A DNA stretch of 64,000 bases. It comes from Lactobacillus johnsonii (GTDB lineage Bacteria > Bacillota > Bacilli > Lactobacillales > Lactobacillaceae). Within the stretch, counting starts at the first letter, position 1; each line of letters opens with the position of its first letter. Where the stretch lies: NCBI RefSeq assembly GCF_013487865.1, contig NZ_CP047409.1, positions 1,798,001 through 1,862,000 on the forward strand, in the 5' to 3' direction. The notes under the pieces are model-generated. The model saw only the letters and a program-made list of their open reading frames with translations, was not told where the DNA came from and made no database searches. Shown here piece after piece: positions 19,220-28,316 of the stretch. A program made the position numbers and the translations under genes.

Positions 19220-20101
19220 CTACTTTTTAAGCAATTCAATAGTAATTTTATAGGAATCACCCTTTTTATCTTCTTTATATTTCACGGTCATTCCTGAATC
19301 TTTTGCCATCTTAATTGCTTTTTTAATTGTATTTATTTGTACTTTAAAATCATTAGCTGTCCGAACTTGAACTTTCTTCTTAGGCTTTTTAGTTTGTTCA
19401 GACTTATTCTCTTCGAGCTCTTCTTCTTTTTCCTTTTCTTGAGCAGCAAAATAACCATCCAGATCTTTTACCATCTCTTCAGTTTCTTTTACAGTTAAAC
19501 CACTCTTAATAATCTCGCTAACAGCAGTATCTTGATCTTCTTCATTCAAAACTAAAAGTGCACGCCCATGACGTTGAGAAATCTTTTTATCAATTAAGAA
19601 GCCTTGTACTTTAGGTGTTAACTTGAGTAGTCTAATCTTATTAGCAATATAAGATTGGGTCTTCCCCATTTGTTCTGCCAATTCAGTTTGAGTTAAATTA
19701 TTAACTTTCATCAATTGAACGTAAGCTTGTGCTTCATCAATAGGGTTAAGATTTTCACGTTGCAAATTTTCAACTAAGGCTAAAGAGGCTGCTTTTTCAT
19801 CATCCATATCCTCAACAATTGCTGGAATTTTTGCCCATTTAAGTGATTGAGCAGCACGAAAACGACGTTCACCTGCAATAATTTCATATTCACCTTCTGG
19901 ACCATCAGCTGGCTTACGCAAAATAATTGGTTGGAGTAAACCTTGTTCTTTTAATGTAGTAGCTAATTCCTCAATTGATTCATCACTAAAAGTATGACGG
20001 GGCTGATAGCGATTAGGCATAATTTTATCGAGTTCAATTTCTTGAACTTGCTTACTTTCAGGGATCTTTTTTTGACGATTGCCAAATAATGAAAATGCCA
20101 T
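19220..20101 (-). CDS. noc: Nucleoid occlusion protein Noc (ParB paralogue)
   Basis: DNA-binding ParB-fold protein of 293 residues that keeps division septa off the nucleoid. It has the same domain order as ParB (NRYQPRHTF, GERRFRAAQSL, HTH LTQTELAEQMGKTQSYIANKIRLL). It also has an acidic/Lys-rich linker (about 205-240) and a different C-terminus. Its position between rsmG and parA is the standard noc position, which decides Noc over a second ParB. Confidence 0.9.
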   Translation of the reverse strand: MAFSLFGNRQKKIPESKQVQEIELDKIMPNRYQPRHTFSDESIEELATTLKEQGLLQPIILRKPADGPEGEYEIIAGERRFRAAQSLKWAKIPAIVEDMDDEKAASLALVENLQRENLNPIDEAQAYVQLMKVNNLTQTELAEQMGKTQSYIANKIRLLKLTPKVQGFLIDKKISQRHGRALLVLNEEDQDTAVSEIIKSGLTVKETEEMVKDLDGYFAAQEKEKEEELEENKSEQTKKPKKKVQVRTANDFKVQINTIKKAIKMAKDSGMTVKYKEDKKGDSYKITIELLKK

Positions 20102-20122
20102 AAATTATTCCTCCAATTAAAT

Positions 20123-20842
20123 TTAAAGTGGTTTTTTATTCGGTGTACCAGCTTGACGTGGATATTTCTTAGGAGTTGCCTTCATTTTTTCAACAACAAT
20201 TAAAGTACGGTCATCATCTGTATCAGGAAGAGTTAATTCTTTCACATCTTCTACTTTTCCTCCTAACACATCAATGGCATGCTTAGCTTCTGCTAACTCA
20301 TCTTGTGCCTTGGGTCCTTTTAGAGCAACTAAGTAACCACCAACCTTTGCTAGTGGTACACAATATTCACTTAAAACACTCATTCTTGCTACAGCACGTC
20401 CAGTTACCAAATCAAATTTTTCACGTAAGTCTTTATTTTGACCGGCATCTTCCGCACGGCTATGAACTAAAGTAACTTTATCTAAACCTAAGTCGTTTAC
20501 AAGTTCATCTAAAAACTTTAATCTTTTACCCAAAGAATCAACAATAGTGATACTTAAGTTAGGACACAAGATCTTAATCGGTAAAGAAGGAAAACCTGCT
20601 CCTGCTCCAACATCACATAAAGTTTTTTCACCTTTAAATAGGTCTGGAAATTCTAAGAGTGGAGTAATGCTATCAAAGAAGTGCTTTAAGTAAACCTCAT
20701 TTTTATCAGTAATTCTGGTAAGATTAACCTTTTTATTAAATTCAACTAATTTATCATAATATGTCGCAAATTGTTCTTTTTGCTTATCATTAAGTTTAAA
20801 GCCATATTTTGCGAGCTCTTTTGCAAAAATTTCTGGATTCAT
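20123..20842 (-). CDS. rsmG: 16S rRNA (guanine527-N7)-methyltransferase
   Basis: SAM-dependent methyltransferase (GidB), 239 residues, modifying G527 of 16S rRNA. The SAM motif [18 protein letters not shown] (about 85-102) and the GRAVA and LKGPKA motifs are seen. First gene of the rsmG-noc-parA-parB-yyzM-ychF run. Its leader contains unusual nested inverted repeats (20843-20868). Confidence 0.95.
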   Translation of the reverse strand: MNPEIFAKELAKYGFKLNDKQKEQFATYYDKLVEFNKKVNLTRITDKNEVYLKHFFDSITPLLEFPDLFKGEKTLCDVGAGAGFPSLPIKILCPNLSITIVDSLGKRLKFLDELVNDLGLDKVTLVHSRAEDAGQNKDLREKFDLVTGRAVARMSVLSEYCVPLAKVGGYLVALKGPKAQDELAEAKHAIDVLGGKVEDVKELTLPDTDDDRTLIVVEKMKATPKKYPRQAGTPNKKPL

Positions 20843-20868
20843 TTTTCACCCGTGAAACCTAGTTTCAC
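20843..20868. repeat. Nested inverted half-sites TTTCAC/GTGAAA upstream of rsmG
   Basis: Three GTGAAAC-type half-sites alternate in orientation: TTTTCAC-CC-GTGAAAC-CTA-GTTTCAC. The outer pair GTGAAACCTAGTTTCAC is a perfect 7-bp dyad. The half-site equals half of the ParB site parS (TGTTTCACGTGAAACA), but with 2- or 3-nt spacers, so it is not a canonical parS. It ends immediately before the rsmG start codon. Confidence 0.5.
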
Positions 20869-21039
20869 ACTCCTAATTTACCGCAATTAAAGGCGGTTAA
20901 CAACACTATTATCATCATAAACTAACGTATTTAATTATGTAGTATTTTTTAAGAATCGTCAAAAAACAACAAAGTATTTAAAATATGTATTTAAATTAAA
21001 ATCGATAAGCTATAATGATTAGCAAAAGGAGTTAAATGC

Positions 21040-21576
21040 ATGATTGTTACGCTTATTGTGATTCTTTATCTCGGTTATCAAACTTATAAAGGATATCAAC
21101 TGGGATTTGCTCAACGTGTTATTAATATGATTTTTGGTGCAATTGTATTTGCAGCAGCTATTTTAGGACAAAATAGTTTAGGAAATTGGTTCTATCAACA
21201 ATTTTCTGGTAAGGTTGTTCCCACAACTGGCAATATTAGTCTTGAAATAATCGGTTACCGTTTCTTAGCCTTCTTTGTAATTTGGTTTATCGGTAAAATG
21301 ATTTTAAAGATTTGTAAGGGTTGGCTTCCTAAACGTGATCGTACTAAAAAGGGAATCGGTAATCTATTGGACAATGTTTTAGGAGCAATAGTATCTTTTA
21401 TTGCTGCTTACTTCTTAGTTTATGTAGCCTTATCAATGTGCCAGGCTTTTCAAAATCCTTGGTTTATTCAACAAACAGCTGATTCACCAATTTTACGAGT
21501 AATTATTTATAACACACCAGGCTTGTCAAATGGAGTATTTAAGACAATATTTGGTATTAGTCGAACAGTTGGTTAA
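21040..21576 (+). CDS. CvpA family membrane protein
   Basis: Integral membrane protein of 178 residues with about four helices (about 1-18, 25-45, 70-90 and 115-140) and the CvpA-type N-terminus LGYQTYKGYQLGFAQRVINM. Homologues are linked to colicin V secretion or envelope integrity; the role in lactobacilli is not established. It is a monocistronic gene, divergent from rsmG, with AAAAGGAG before its ATG and a TATAAT at 21011-21016. Confidence 0.8.
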   Translation: MIVTLIVILYLGYQTYKGYQLGFAQRVINMIFGAIVFAAAILGQNSLGNWFYQQFSGKVVPTTGNISLEIIGYRFLAFFVIWFIGKMILKICKGWLPKRDRTKKGIGNLLDNVLGAIVSFIAAYFLVYVALSMCQAFQNPWFIQQTADSPILRVIIYNTPGLSNGVFKTIFGISRTVG

Positions 21577-21586
21577 AATACTCAGC

Positions 21587-21622
21587 AAAAATAGGATTCG
21601 GAGTTACCGAATCCTATTTTTT
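21587..21622. terminator. Bidirectional terminator between cvpA and apbE
   Basis: Perfect 15-bp arms AAAAATAGGATTCGG ... CCGAATCCTATTTTT with a 5-nt loop separate two convergent genes, with T runs on both strands. Confidence 0.9.
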
Positions 21623-22547
21623 ATACACCAATTCTTTCTATTGAATCATCATCATATACAAAGATTGCACCATAGCGACCTGCTTTATCATTTTTCCAGC
21701 CCGGAATAGGACCACCAGCAAAAAATAGTCGCTTACACTCAATTTCAGCTTGAACAGAATCACGAGTAAACAAGGTTACACCAGCCACATGAGTCTTGAC
21801 GGGATATCCAGTCTTAGGATCAATAATATGGTGATATTTTTTTCCATTAATTTCTAAAAAGCGCTCATACGTCCCACTCGTTACAGCAGAACATTCATGA
21901 ACAGTAGCGGTTGTTAGATTATTACCGCGTTTCTTTTTAGGATCTTGCACACCAAGAATCCATTCCCCACTGGCTCTTTTAGGAGAACTGTTTACAAATA
22001 AGACATTCCCGCCTAGATTAATGATTCCAGCTCGAACATCATAAGCACGCCATAGATCTCTAATTCTATCTGCTATATATCCTTTAGCTATTCCTCCTAA
22101 ATCAAGCTCCATCCCTTTTTTAGTTAAAAAAACGGTCTGATTATCATCATCTAATCTAACATCTGCTGGATTCGTTAGAATCATCTTCTCTTTAATCTGT
22201 TCATCAGTTGGAACATGGGCTCCTTTAAAACCAATATGCCATAATTTTACAACTGGTCCAATCAGAGCATTAAAGCCAAAATTTTGTTTACTTTCATAAA
22301 CAGCTAACTTAATTAGATTATACGTACTTGCAGAAACTTGTACAGGACGAATACCAGCCGCATGATTAACGTCCATTACCTCAGAATGATCTCGATTTAC
22401 AGTTAACCGATCTTCATATCCAGCAATCAAATCAAAACTCTGATCCAAAATCTTTTTATTTTGGTCGCCATAAACCTGTAGCGTGATAACAGTTCCTAAT
22501 CCGCGCCCAACTTTTGAAATTGGAGTTGAAGCATAATTTTGTATCAT
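21621..22547 (-). CDS. apbE: FAD:protein FMN transferase (ApbE)
   Basis: Transferase attaching FMN from FAD to Thr or Ser of target flavoproteins, 308 residues. Seen: GGIAKGYIADRI, the INLGGNVLF strand, VTSGTYERF and HHIIDPKTGYPV, all conserved in ApbE. There is no lipobox at the N-terminus, so a cytosolic form. It overlaps the upstream phosphatase by 4 bp. The target flavoprotein is not visible in the window. Confidence 0.9.
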   Translation of the reverse strand: MIQNYASTPISKVGRGLGTVITLQVYGDQNKKILDQSFDLIAGYEDRLTVNRDHSEVMDVNHAAGIRPVQVSASTYNLIKLAVYESKQNFGFNALIGPVVKLWHIGFKGAHVPTDEQIKEKMILTNPADVRLDDDNQTVFLTKKGMELDLGGIAKGYIADRIRDLWRAYDVRAGIINLGGNVLFVNSSPKRASGEWILGVQDPKKKRGNNLTTATVHECSAVTSGTYERFLEINGKKYHHIIDPKTGYPVKTHVAGVTLFTRDSVQAEIECKRLFFAGGPIPGWKNDKAGRYGAIFVYDDDSIERIGV

Positions 22548-23347
22548 TTCGATGCCTTCTTTGGTTCTAAGTATAATTCTCTTAAACTTTGAATCATCTC
22601 ATCATCAACTTTAAGAACATTTTTAATGTAATTGTCTATTCCATCATACTTCTCATCAATTAATAAAAGCGCTGTATCTAAATATTCATTTGCGACACTT
22701 GCTAAACTTCTAACATTTGCACGCAAAATTACACTACCACCCTCATCAATTATCTTTTGATTCATCTTGGCCTGATAATTTCCTAGCATTAAGTTAGAAA
22801 ATAGATAATCTTGTCTGATGGTTTCCATATCAACACCCAAAAGATATAAGATCAGGACTGTAGCTAAGCCTGTACGATCTTTTCCTTCAGAGCAATGAAA
22901 GATAATAGCTCCATCTTTAGTATTAGCAAAGATATTGAGTAAACTATTAAAGGCCTTTTGAGAATATTCTTTACTAACAGAAGAATGGTACTGGTGACAC
23001 ATCGTCTTAAAACCAGCATATTGATCTTTAGTATAGGTCTTTTTTAATTGCAATATCTTTTGATCTGTTTCTGCACTTTGATTTCCATGAATTGGATTAT
23101 CAATATGCTCAACTCCTGCTGGCACAACATCAGGAGCTAATTCAATTTCTTTAGGTGAGCGTAAATCGACGATTTTAGTTAAGCCATAATTAAGTAAAAA
23201 AGTTTCATCTTCTTTAGTCATTCGGCATAACTTCCCTGTTCTTAGAAGTCGGTGCATCTTAATTTTTCGACCATCGAAACCTACATAACCGCCTAAATCA
23301 CGTGCATTAGGCACATGTTGCAGTGGTAAAATGTTTGGCCTAATCAT
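22544..23347 (-). CDS. Tyrosine-protein phosphatase (LipA/PtpB-like)
   Basis: Cysteine phosphatase of 267 residues. The P-loop is FHCSEGKDRTGLA (CX5R) and the N-terminus carries NARDLGGY, typical of bacterial PtpB/LipA-type tyrosine/lipid phosphatases. It sits in an operon-like run with the MupG-like gene (10-bp gap) and apbE (overlap). A second homologue is at 59584-60369. Substrate unknown. Confidence 0.87.
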   Translation of the reverse strand: MIRPNILPLQHVPNARDLGGYVGFDGRKIKMHRLLRTGKLCRMTKEDETFLLNYGLTKIVDLRSPKEIELAPDVVPAGVEHIDNPIHGNQSAETDQKILQLKKTYTKDQYAGFKTMCHQYHSSVSKEYSQKAFNSLLNIFANTKDGAIIFHCSEGKDRTGLATVLILYLLGVDMETIRQDYLFSNLMLGNYQAKMNQKIIDEGGSVILRANVRSLASVANEYLDTALLLIDEKYDGIDNYIKNVLKVDDEMIQSLRELYLEPKKASK

Positions 23348-23357
23348 TTTGTAATCC

Positions 23358-24395
23358 CTACTTTTCTAAATTTTTAAAAATAACTTTTTGTCCTGGCTCG
23401 ATATGAAGAAGCAAACTGCACTCTTCATCGCAAATCCTACCAAGAATCCTTCCCTCTTTATTAGCAGGTAAATTTCTCTTAGCAATATGAATTTCGTTAC
23501 TATTTAAGCCATTGCTATTGATACTAATTGTTCCCACAGGTCGATCCAAAGGCAAATCCTGCGCTTCAAATTTTGGAAGTTCACCTTCACTACGGAGTCT
23601 AACGATATCTTGAGCAAGATATAAATAATTATGCCATTGATTTTTATTGAGAAAAGTATTTTTTTCATCTACATGAAGCGTGATTGCATGGTCCTTCGTA
23701 TAGCGCGCAAAAGACTTAATTGTTTCACTAGTTAGACGATCGCCAACAATGACATTATTGCAAGTAAGATCTTTCAAATTAAGAGCTGCTGCTAGTGGAT
23801 ATACTCCTCTTTGTGACTCAAGAGTAGTTTCTCCAGCGAAAAATGGTCCTCTTTTAGCCCCATCTCCAGATATAAAAGCCGCTGTTTCTAAATTACAATT
23901 ATGAAGCCATTGGTTTTTCTCCTCAAACCACTTTTCATCCATCCCTGTTTCTGGCTGAGAATAAAAATCAAATAGAGCTCTAATATGATCAAAGTTAGCT
24001 GCTTCTTCTTTTAGATGAGTAATATCTTCTGGTTGTAAGTAAATTGCATTTAAAGATACCCACATAGTTTTAGACAATTTTGATACAAAACGCATTAATA
24101 CTTGATCGTTAATTCTTAAGCCAGTCACATTAAGTGTCTTTAATTTTTCTGCATCTGCTAAATCATAGCCTAAATAATGTAAATCATCTTGTGAAACATC
24201 TGCCATAACCTTTAATTCTAGATCCTTACACCAACTAGTCAGCTGATCTAATCTTTTTAAAACTGTGTCTGCTTCATCCTTTAAGCCGGTTAATGAAGTA
24301 AAGACTTCCTTAAAACCAGCATTCCTCATTCCAAGCAAATAATTATGATCATCTGCAGTCAAATCTTTATCTAAATAAACTGAAAAACCGAGCAT
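23358..24395 (-). CDS. DUF871/MupG-family 6-phospho-N-acetylmuramidase-like protein
   Basis: TIM-barrel protein of 345 residues with a C-terminal cyclophilin-like domain. The N-terminus LGFSVYLDKDLTADDHNYL and the internal DFYSQPETGMDEKWF are typical of DUF871, whose characterised member MupG splits MurNAc-6-P-GlcNAc. A cytosolic role in cell-wall sugar recycling is likely by family. A weak cre-like word (TGAAAATGCTTTCT, 24420-24433) lies upstream. Confidence 0.8.
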   Translation of the reverse strand: MLGFSVYLDKDLTADDHNYLLGMRNAGFKEVFTSLTGLKDEADTVLKRLDQLTSWCKDLELKVMADVSQDDLHYLGYDLADAEKLKTLNVTGLRINDQVLMRFVSKLSKTMWVSLNAIYLQPEDITHLKEEAANFDHIRALFDFYSQPETGMDEKWFEEKNQWLHNCNLETAAFISGDGAKRGPFFAGETTLESQRGVYPLAAALNLKDLTCNNVIVGDRLTSETIKSFARYTKDHAITLHVDEKNTFLNKNQWHNYLYLAQDIVRLRSEGELPKFEAQDLPLDRPVGTISINSNGLNSNEIHIAKRNLPANKEGRILGRICDEECSLLLHIEPGQKVIFKNLEK

Positions 24396-24462
24396 CTAAA
24401 TCTCTCTTTTCTAAGCTTTGTGAAAATGCTTTCTTTCATTAAAATAATAAACTTTAATGACA

Positions 24463-24500
24463 AAAAAAGCTAGATAGAAAATTCTACCTAGTTCCTTTTG
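24463..24500 (-). terminator. Terminator after the FMN reductase pair
   Basis: CTAGGTAGA ... TCTATCTAG (minus strand, one G-T pair) followed by seven T's lies about 30 bp past the stop at 24526. Confidence 0.7.
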
Positions 24501-24525
24501 TACTATAAGAAAATAAAGTTTTAAC

Positions 24526-25080
24526 TTATTTTTGAGCTTGTTCAACAAATTCAACAAAATTATTAAATGCTAAATCAATAGCATGAATAGTCTCTTGATC
24601 TAATAAGTCTCCAGTATTTTTATCGAACTTATCTACAGCATGACCAATTAAAACTTCATTTCCTGGCAAAACATTTGCACTTTGATCAGGAGAAAGCAAA
24701 ATTTCACGCATTTCTTCTTGTGCTCTTGAAGCACCTTGAATTCCGTAAGATGTACCTAATACCATTGCTGGTTTCATCTTCATTACATCTGCATTTCCTT
24801 GAGCATGGCTTCCAGTCCATTCCATTGCACTCTTCAATGCAGAAGGAATACCATGGTCATATTCTGGAGTAGCAAAAATCACACCATCTGCTTCACGGAT
24901 CTTATTTTTGAATTCTTCAACCTTACTATCTGGTTGTGCTTCTTTTTTAAAACGAGGTAAATCAGCAATTTCATATACTTCAATTTCAGCTTGCTCCTTA
25001 TACCGCTTAGCCATAAATTGATCTAAAAAACGATTATATGAAAAATCTGCATTCGTACCAACAATTGCTAGTAATTTCAT
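24526..25080 (-). CDS. NADPH-dependent FMN reductase family protein
   Basis: Flavodoxin-like oxidoreductase of 184 residues. The N-terminal FMN phosphate loop reads VGTNADFSYNRFLDQF and the second loop FATPEYDHGIPSALKSAMEW holds the conserved PEY motif. It lies 12 bp after a paralogue. Physiological acceptor (quinone, flavin, azo compound) unknown. Confidence 0.88.
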   Translation of the reverse strand: MKLLAIVGTNADFSYNRFLDQFMAKRYKEQAEIEVYEIADLPRFKKEAQPDSKVEEFKNKIREADGVIFATPEYDHGIPSALKSAMEWTGSHAQGNADVMKMKPAMVLGTSYGIQGASRAQEEMREILLSPDQSANVLPGNEVLIGHAVDKFDKNTGDLLDQETIHAIDLAFNNFVEFVEQAQK

Positions 25081-25092
25081 GTCTCGTCCCTC

Positions 25093-25629
25093 CTACTTAC
25101 TTACTTCAACATAAAAACTATCAAATTCATCAAAGAAATGATCTAAAAACTTAACAGTTCCAGCTGGTAAGTTTCCGTTTTCGTCAAATTGCTCTGGAGC
25201 TGTTCCCATCATAAATTCATCACCATTAAATACTTTGGCACCAAAACCAGGAGAAGAAAGCACCAGCTTTAAATGACTTTGTCCACGAGCAGATCCTTGA
25301 GGTAAAACTGAAGTACCCACAATAACTACCGGCTTATCTTTAAAAGGATGTTCAGCTGATGAAAGCCATTCTAGTGCACTCTTTAACGATGAAGGAACTG
25401 AGTGTTGTTGTTCTGGCGTAGAGATTAATACTGCATCAGCATCAGCTACCTTTTTAGCAAAGCTAGCTACTGCAGCAGGTTCTTTAACTCCTTCTTTAAA
25501 CATTGGAAGATCTTTAACCTCTCCCAATTCAATATCATATCTATCAGTAAAATGCTTTTTAATAAAATTTAGTAGATCGCGATTATAAGAATGATCAGCG
25601 TTGCTACCTACAATGGCAAAGAGTTTCAT
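25093..25629 (-). CDS. NADPH-dependent FMN reductase family protein (paralogue)
   Basis: Flavodoxin-like oxidoreductase of 178 residues, clearly related to the next gene ([35 protein letters not shown]). The second loop has PEQ where the partner has PEY, so flavin stacking may differ. First gene of the pair, probably formed by tandem duplication. Confidence 0.88.
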   Translation of the reverse strand: MKLFAIVGSNADHSYNRDLLNFIKKHFTDRYDIELGEVKDLPMFKEGVKEPAAVASFAKKVADADAVLISTPEQQHSVPSSLKSALEWLSSAEHPFKDKPVVIVGTSVLPQGSARGQSHLKLVLSSPGFGAKVFNGDEFMMGTAPEQFDENGNLPAGTVKFLDHFFDEFDSFYVEVSK

Positions 25630-25720
25630 TTCTACGTTACCTTTCTTTATAATTATCTTTCTATTAAATTATACTTTTTAATCTCACTATTTTAAAAGTC
25701 ATAATTTAATTTTAACAAAA

Positions 25721-25750
25721 AAGCACCACTTTCAGTTGAACGTGGTGCTT
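25721..25750 (-). terminator. Terminator stranded by the ISL3 insertion
   Basis: Perfect 9-bp arms AAGCACCAC ... GTGGTGCTT with a T run only on the minus strand. No minus-strand gene ends here now. Removing the ISL3 element places it about 30 bp after the TetR stop at 27229, which is probably its original gene. Confidence 0.75.
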
Positions 25751-25892
25751 AATTAACGGCTCTATACTTTTTCCTGTTGATGGATATCTATGATATTCTA
25801 TCGACAGGATTTTTATTGCACAAAGAAAGAGGCCATAAGCCTCACTGCATTAAATCTTCTGATTCCACTCTAAAGAATAAAGGTGATTGCTT

Positions 25893-27121
25893 ATGTCCTC
25901 TAACAATGATTGTATTAAATTTCATCTCAATATTGAAGATCCTAATATTATTTTTCTGATTATTTTAAAAAATATATTAACGGCAAATATCATAATCTCT
26001 ATGTAGCTGAACTTATTCAGTCCCATTGTCCTTACTGTCTTTCCTCTAATCTTAAGCATAACGGTCATTACGTTTCTAACGTTCGTTTCATTACTGCTGA
26101 TGCTAGTAAGCCCGTTACTATCAGATTAAGAAAACAACGTGTTCTCTGCAATGATTGTTTAAAAAGATCTATGGCTCAATCTAATCTGGTTAATAAAGGC
26201 TGCTATATCTCTAACACTTCTAAGCGAAAAATACTTTCTGCTCTTACTGAAGATCGTTCAATGACCAGCATTGCTAGAGAACATAATGTATCTGTCAACA
26301 CGGTTCAAAGAGTATTAGAAGCCTGCTCTTCTAAGTTCTATGATAACTTTGATCATCTCCCTGAACACTTAGCCTTTGATGAATTCAAAGGTGTAGGCAA
26401 AAAGCTTCACTTTATTTGTCTAGATGGTGATACTCACAAAGTTGTTCAAATTCTTAGAACTCGTTTCAAACCTGATATTCTACGCTATTTTTACAAGTTC
26501 ACTCCTAAAGCTCGTGCAATGGTTAAAACAGTAACTATGGATCTTAATTGTTATTATCCTTTAGTTGCTAGAGAATTATTTCCAAATGCTCAGATAGTTA
26601 TTGACCGTTTTCATATGGTTCAAATGCTTACTAGATCGTTTAATATTTTCCGAGTTCAAATCATGAAGCAATTTAAAAAGCAAAGCCATGAATATAAGCT
26701 TTTAAAGTCTCCTTGGAAGCTTTATCTCATGAAATATGACAAACTTAATAAGACTACTCCCTACTACGATTGGCACTTTAAAGACTCTCTCACTCAGGAA
26801 CATGTTGTCTTAGATGGTTTAGATTGTGACCAAACCTTAGAAAATACTTATTGGGTTATGCAAGACTTTATGACTGCTATTCAGGATAACGATGAAAAGA
26901 AAGTTATCCATCTACTTCATTCAAAACAAAGTGTTGGTAAACAAATGCATCAAACACTACTGACCTTTAAGCATAATTATACCGGTGTCCTAAACGGTAT
27001 ATCTTCTAACTACTCTAATGGTTGTCTTGAAGGTGTCAATCGGAAGATTAAGCAAATTGAACGTACTGCTTATGGCTATAGAAATTTCAAACATTTATTA
27101 ATTAGAATTAGACTTGAATAA
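25893..27121 (+). pseudogene. ISL3-family transposase, frameshifted
   Basis: A full product would be about 409 residues. The first 21 codons from the ATG at 25893 are in one frame, then a 1-nt loss in the T run at 25951-25955 shifts the rest, so the first frame stops at 26004-26006. The second frame carries the zinc finger (CPYC ... CNDC, about 26030-26160), the HTH and the DDE domain with FDEF, MDLNCYYP and GCLEGVNRKIKQ. An ATG at 26171 could yield a 316-residue protein lacking the zinc finger. No canonical slippery heptamer is present, so this looks like a mutation. Confidence 0.82.
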
Positions 27122-27135
27122 AATATTGTAAAAGA

Positions 27136-27177
27136 AAAAGAGCCAAACAACTATTTTCTAGTTGCTTAGCTCTCTTT
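27136..27177 (+). terminator. Terminator inside the ISL3 element
   Basis: Imperfect hairpin AGAGCCAAACAACTA ... TAGTTGCTTAGCTCT 15 bp past the transposase stop. Confidence 0.65.
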
Positions 27178-27228
27178 ACAAACTATTCATCAACAGGATT
27201 TGACAAACAGCCTAATTAATCTATGAAA

Positions 27229-27852
27229 CTAGCCTAGACGTTCTTCAAGAGAAGCGTCACTATCAGCAGCAAATAGTGGATTTTCTTCAACATTAGTGAG
27301 ACGGTCATTTAACATTGCTTCATGAATTTGTGCCTTTAAAACACTAATCATTTGAGCCTGTGAAAAGTTTGCCATCTTGTTAATGAGAAGAGTTGCTAAA
27401 CCTGTAGCAGCAATCCAGTTAGAAATCACAATATGATTGAGTCTTTCTTCAGAAAATTGTTCTGCGTCAAATTGTTGCTTGAATTTTTCAAGTCCAAGTC
27501 CCATTAAAGTATCAACAATCATTTGATTTCCAAATTTACCGTCTACAAACATTGCTTTAAACAAATCAACATGTTCTTTAGCAAAGTACAAGTATGAAAG
27601 ATCTAAATCGATCAAAGGTTCACCTGTAAAGTTCTGTTGAAGAGTATTAGACTTCAATTTATCAGAAATTCTTGCTAAAACTTGATTACGTAAATCTTGC
27701 ATGTTTTTAAATTCAAGATAAATCGGTTGGGTTGAGCAGTTAACTGCTTTAGCAATATTTCTTGCAGTTAAGCTTTCAATTCCACCACGAACTGCTAATT
27801 TATAAGCAGCATCAAGGATTCTTTGCTTATCTATTTCTTTTTTTCTAGCCAC
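27229..27852 (-). CDS. TetR/AcrR-family transcriptional regulator
   Basis: Regulator of 207 residues. The N-terminal HTH (about 10-50) contains SLTARNIAKAVNCSTQPIYLEFKN, a TetR variant with QPIY where TYY is usual. The C-terminal TetR_C domain is not assignable to a ligand. It stands alone. Its 3' end lies 16 bp from the ISL3 right end, and the element has separated it from its terminator at 25721-25750. Confidence 0.85.
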   Translation of the reverse strand: MARKKEIDKQRILDAAYKLAVRGGIESLTARNIAKAVNCSTQPIYLEFKNMQDLRNQVLARISDKLKSNTLQQNFTGEPLIDLDLSYLYFAKEHVDLFKAMFVDGKFGNQMIVDTLMGLGLEKFKQQFDAEQFSEERLNHIVISNWIAATGLATLLINKMANFSQAQMISVLKAQIHEAMLNDRLTNVEENPLFAADSDASLEERLG

Positions 27853-27996
27853 TTTAATTACCTCACTTAATTCATATTTATCAACATCAACACATCGAGA
27901 TCATCTAAAAATAGCAGAATTGCCTAACACCTGTTATTTTCTCCGTGATTATATTATAACAAAAATATGAAAATGTGGAGAATTTTATATCAAATT

Positions 27997-28239
27997 CTAT
28001 AATCTTTTAAATAAACTTGAATCATCATCCCCAGTAAATTGATCATAGTGGGAATTAATCATTTCAATAACTTGTTGTTTGTCTAGTCCTTCATTCGCAG
28101 CAAATGCTAAAAATGCAGCTGAAAGAATGTATCCTTTTTCGCGATTATCAACTAAATTATCAGAAAATTCCATATTAATGGTATTATCTTTGTAATCAGT
28201 TGTAAGAATGATTTTTTTATCTTCTGGTAACTCTGCCAT
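27997..28239 (-). CDS. Hypothetical protein, 80 aa
   Basis: Small acidic soluble protein not recognised as a known family. A predicted beta-rich N-terminal half (KKIILTTDYKDNTINMEF) is followed by a helical stretch (GYILSAAFLAFAANEG) and an acidic tail with GDDDSS. Codon use and the clear ATG argue for a real gene. It is divergent from the C69 dipeptidase. Confidence 0.6.
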   Translation of the reverse strand: MAELPEDKKIILTTDYKDNTINMEFSDNLVDNREKGYILSAAFLAFAANEGLDKQQVIEMINSHYDQFTGDDDSSLFKRL

Positions 28240-28316
28240 TTTAATGCCCTCACTTATTTTTAAGTTTTATACGTTACAATATAGATTATATTATATCAAT
28301 AGAAAGTGTGAAACCT

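Larger units (their letters stand above)
25758..27212 (+). mobile_element. ISL3-family insertion sequence, 1455 bp
   Basis: Imperfect terminal inverted repeats begin GGCTCTATAC (left) and GGCTGTTTGT (right) and share CCTGTTGATG at the same offset. The flanks are TAATTAAC (25750-25757) and TAATTAAT (27213-27220), an 8-bp target duplication with one difference, the length expected for ISL3. One transposase on the plus strand, frameshifted, with its own terminator inside the right end. Confidence 0.93.

Noticed and set aside
24420-24433. cre box upstream of the MupG-like gene
   Set aside because: TGAAAATGCTTTCT lacks the central CG and mismatches the last base; mentioned with the gene but not listed as a site.
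25777-25959. 60-codon plus-strand ORF at the left end of the ISL3 element
   Set aside because: Out of frame with the transposase, no family similarity; it is a chance frame across the IS end.
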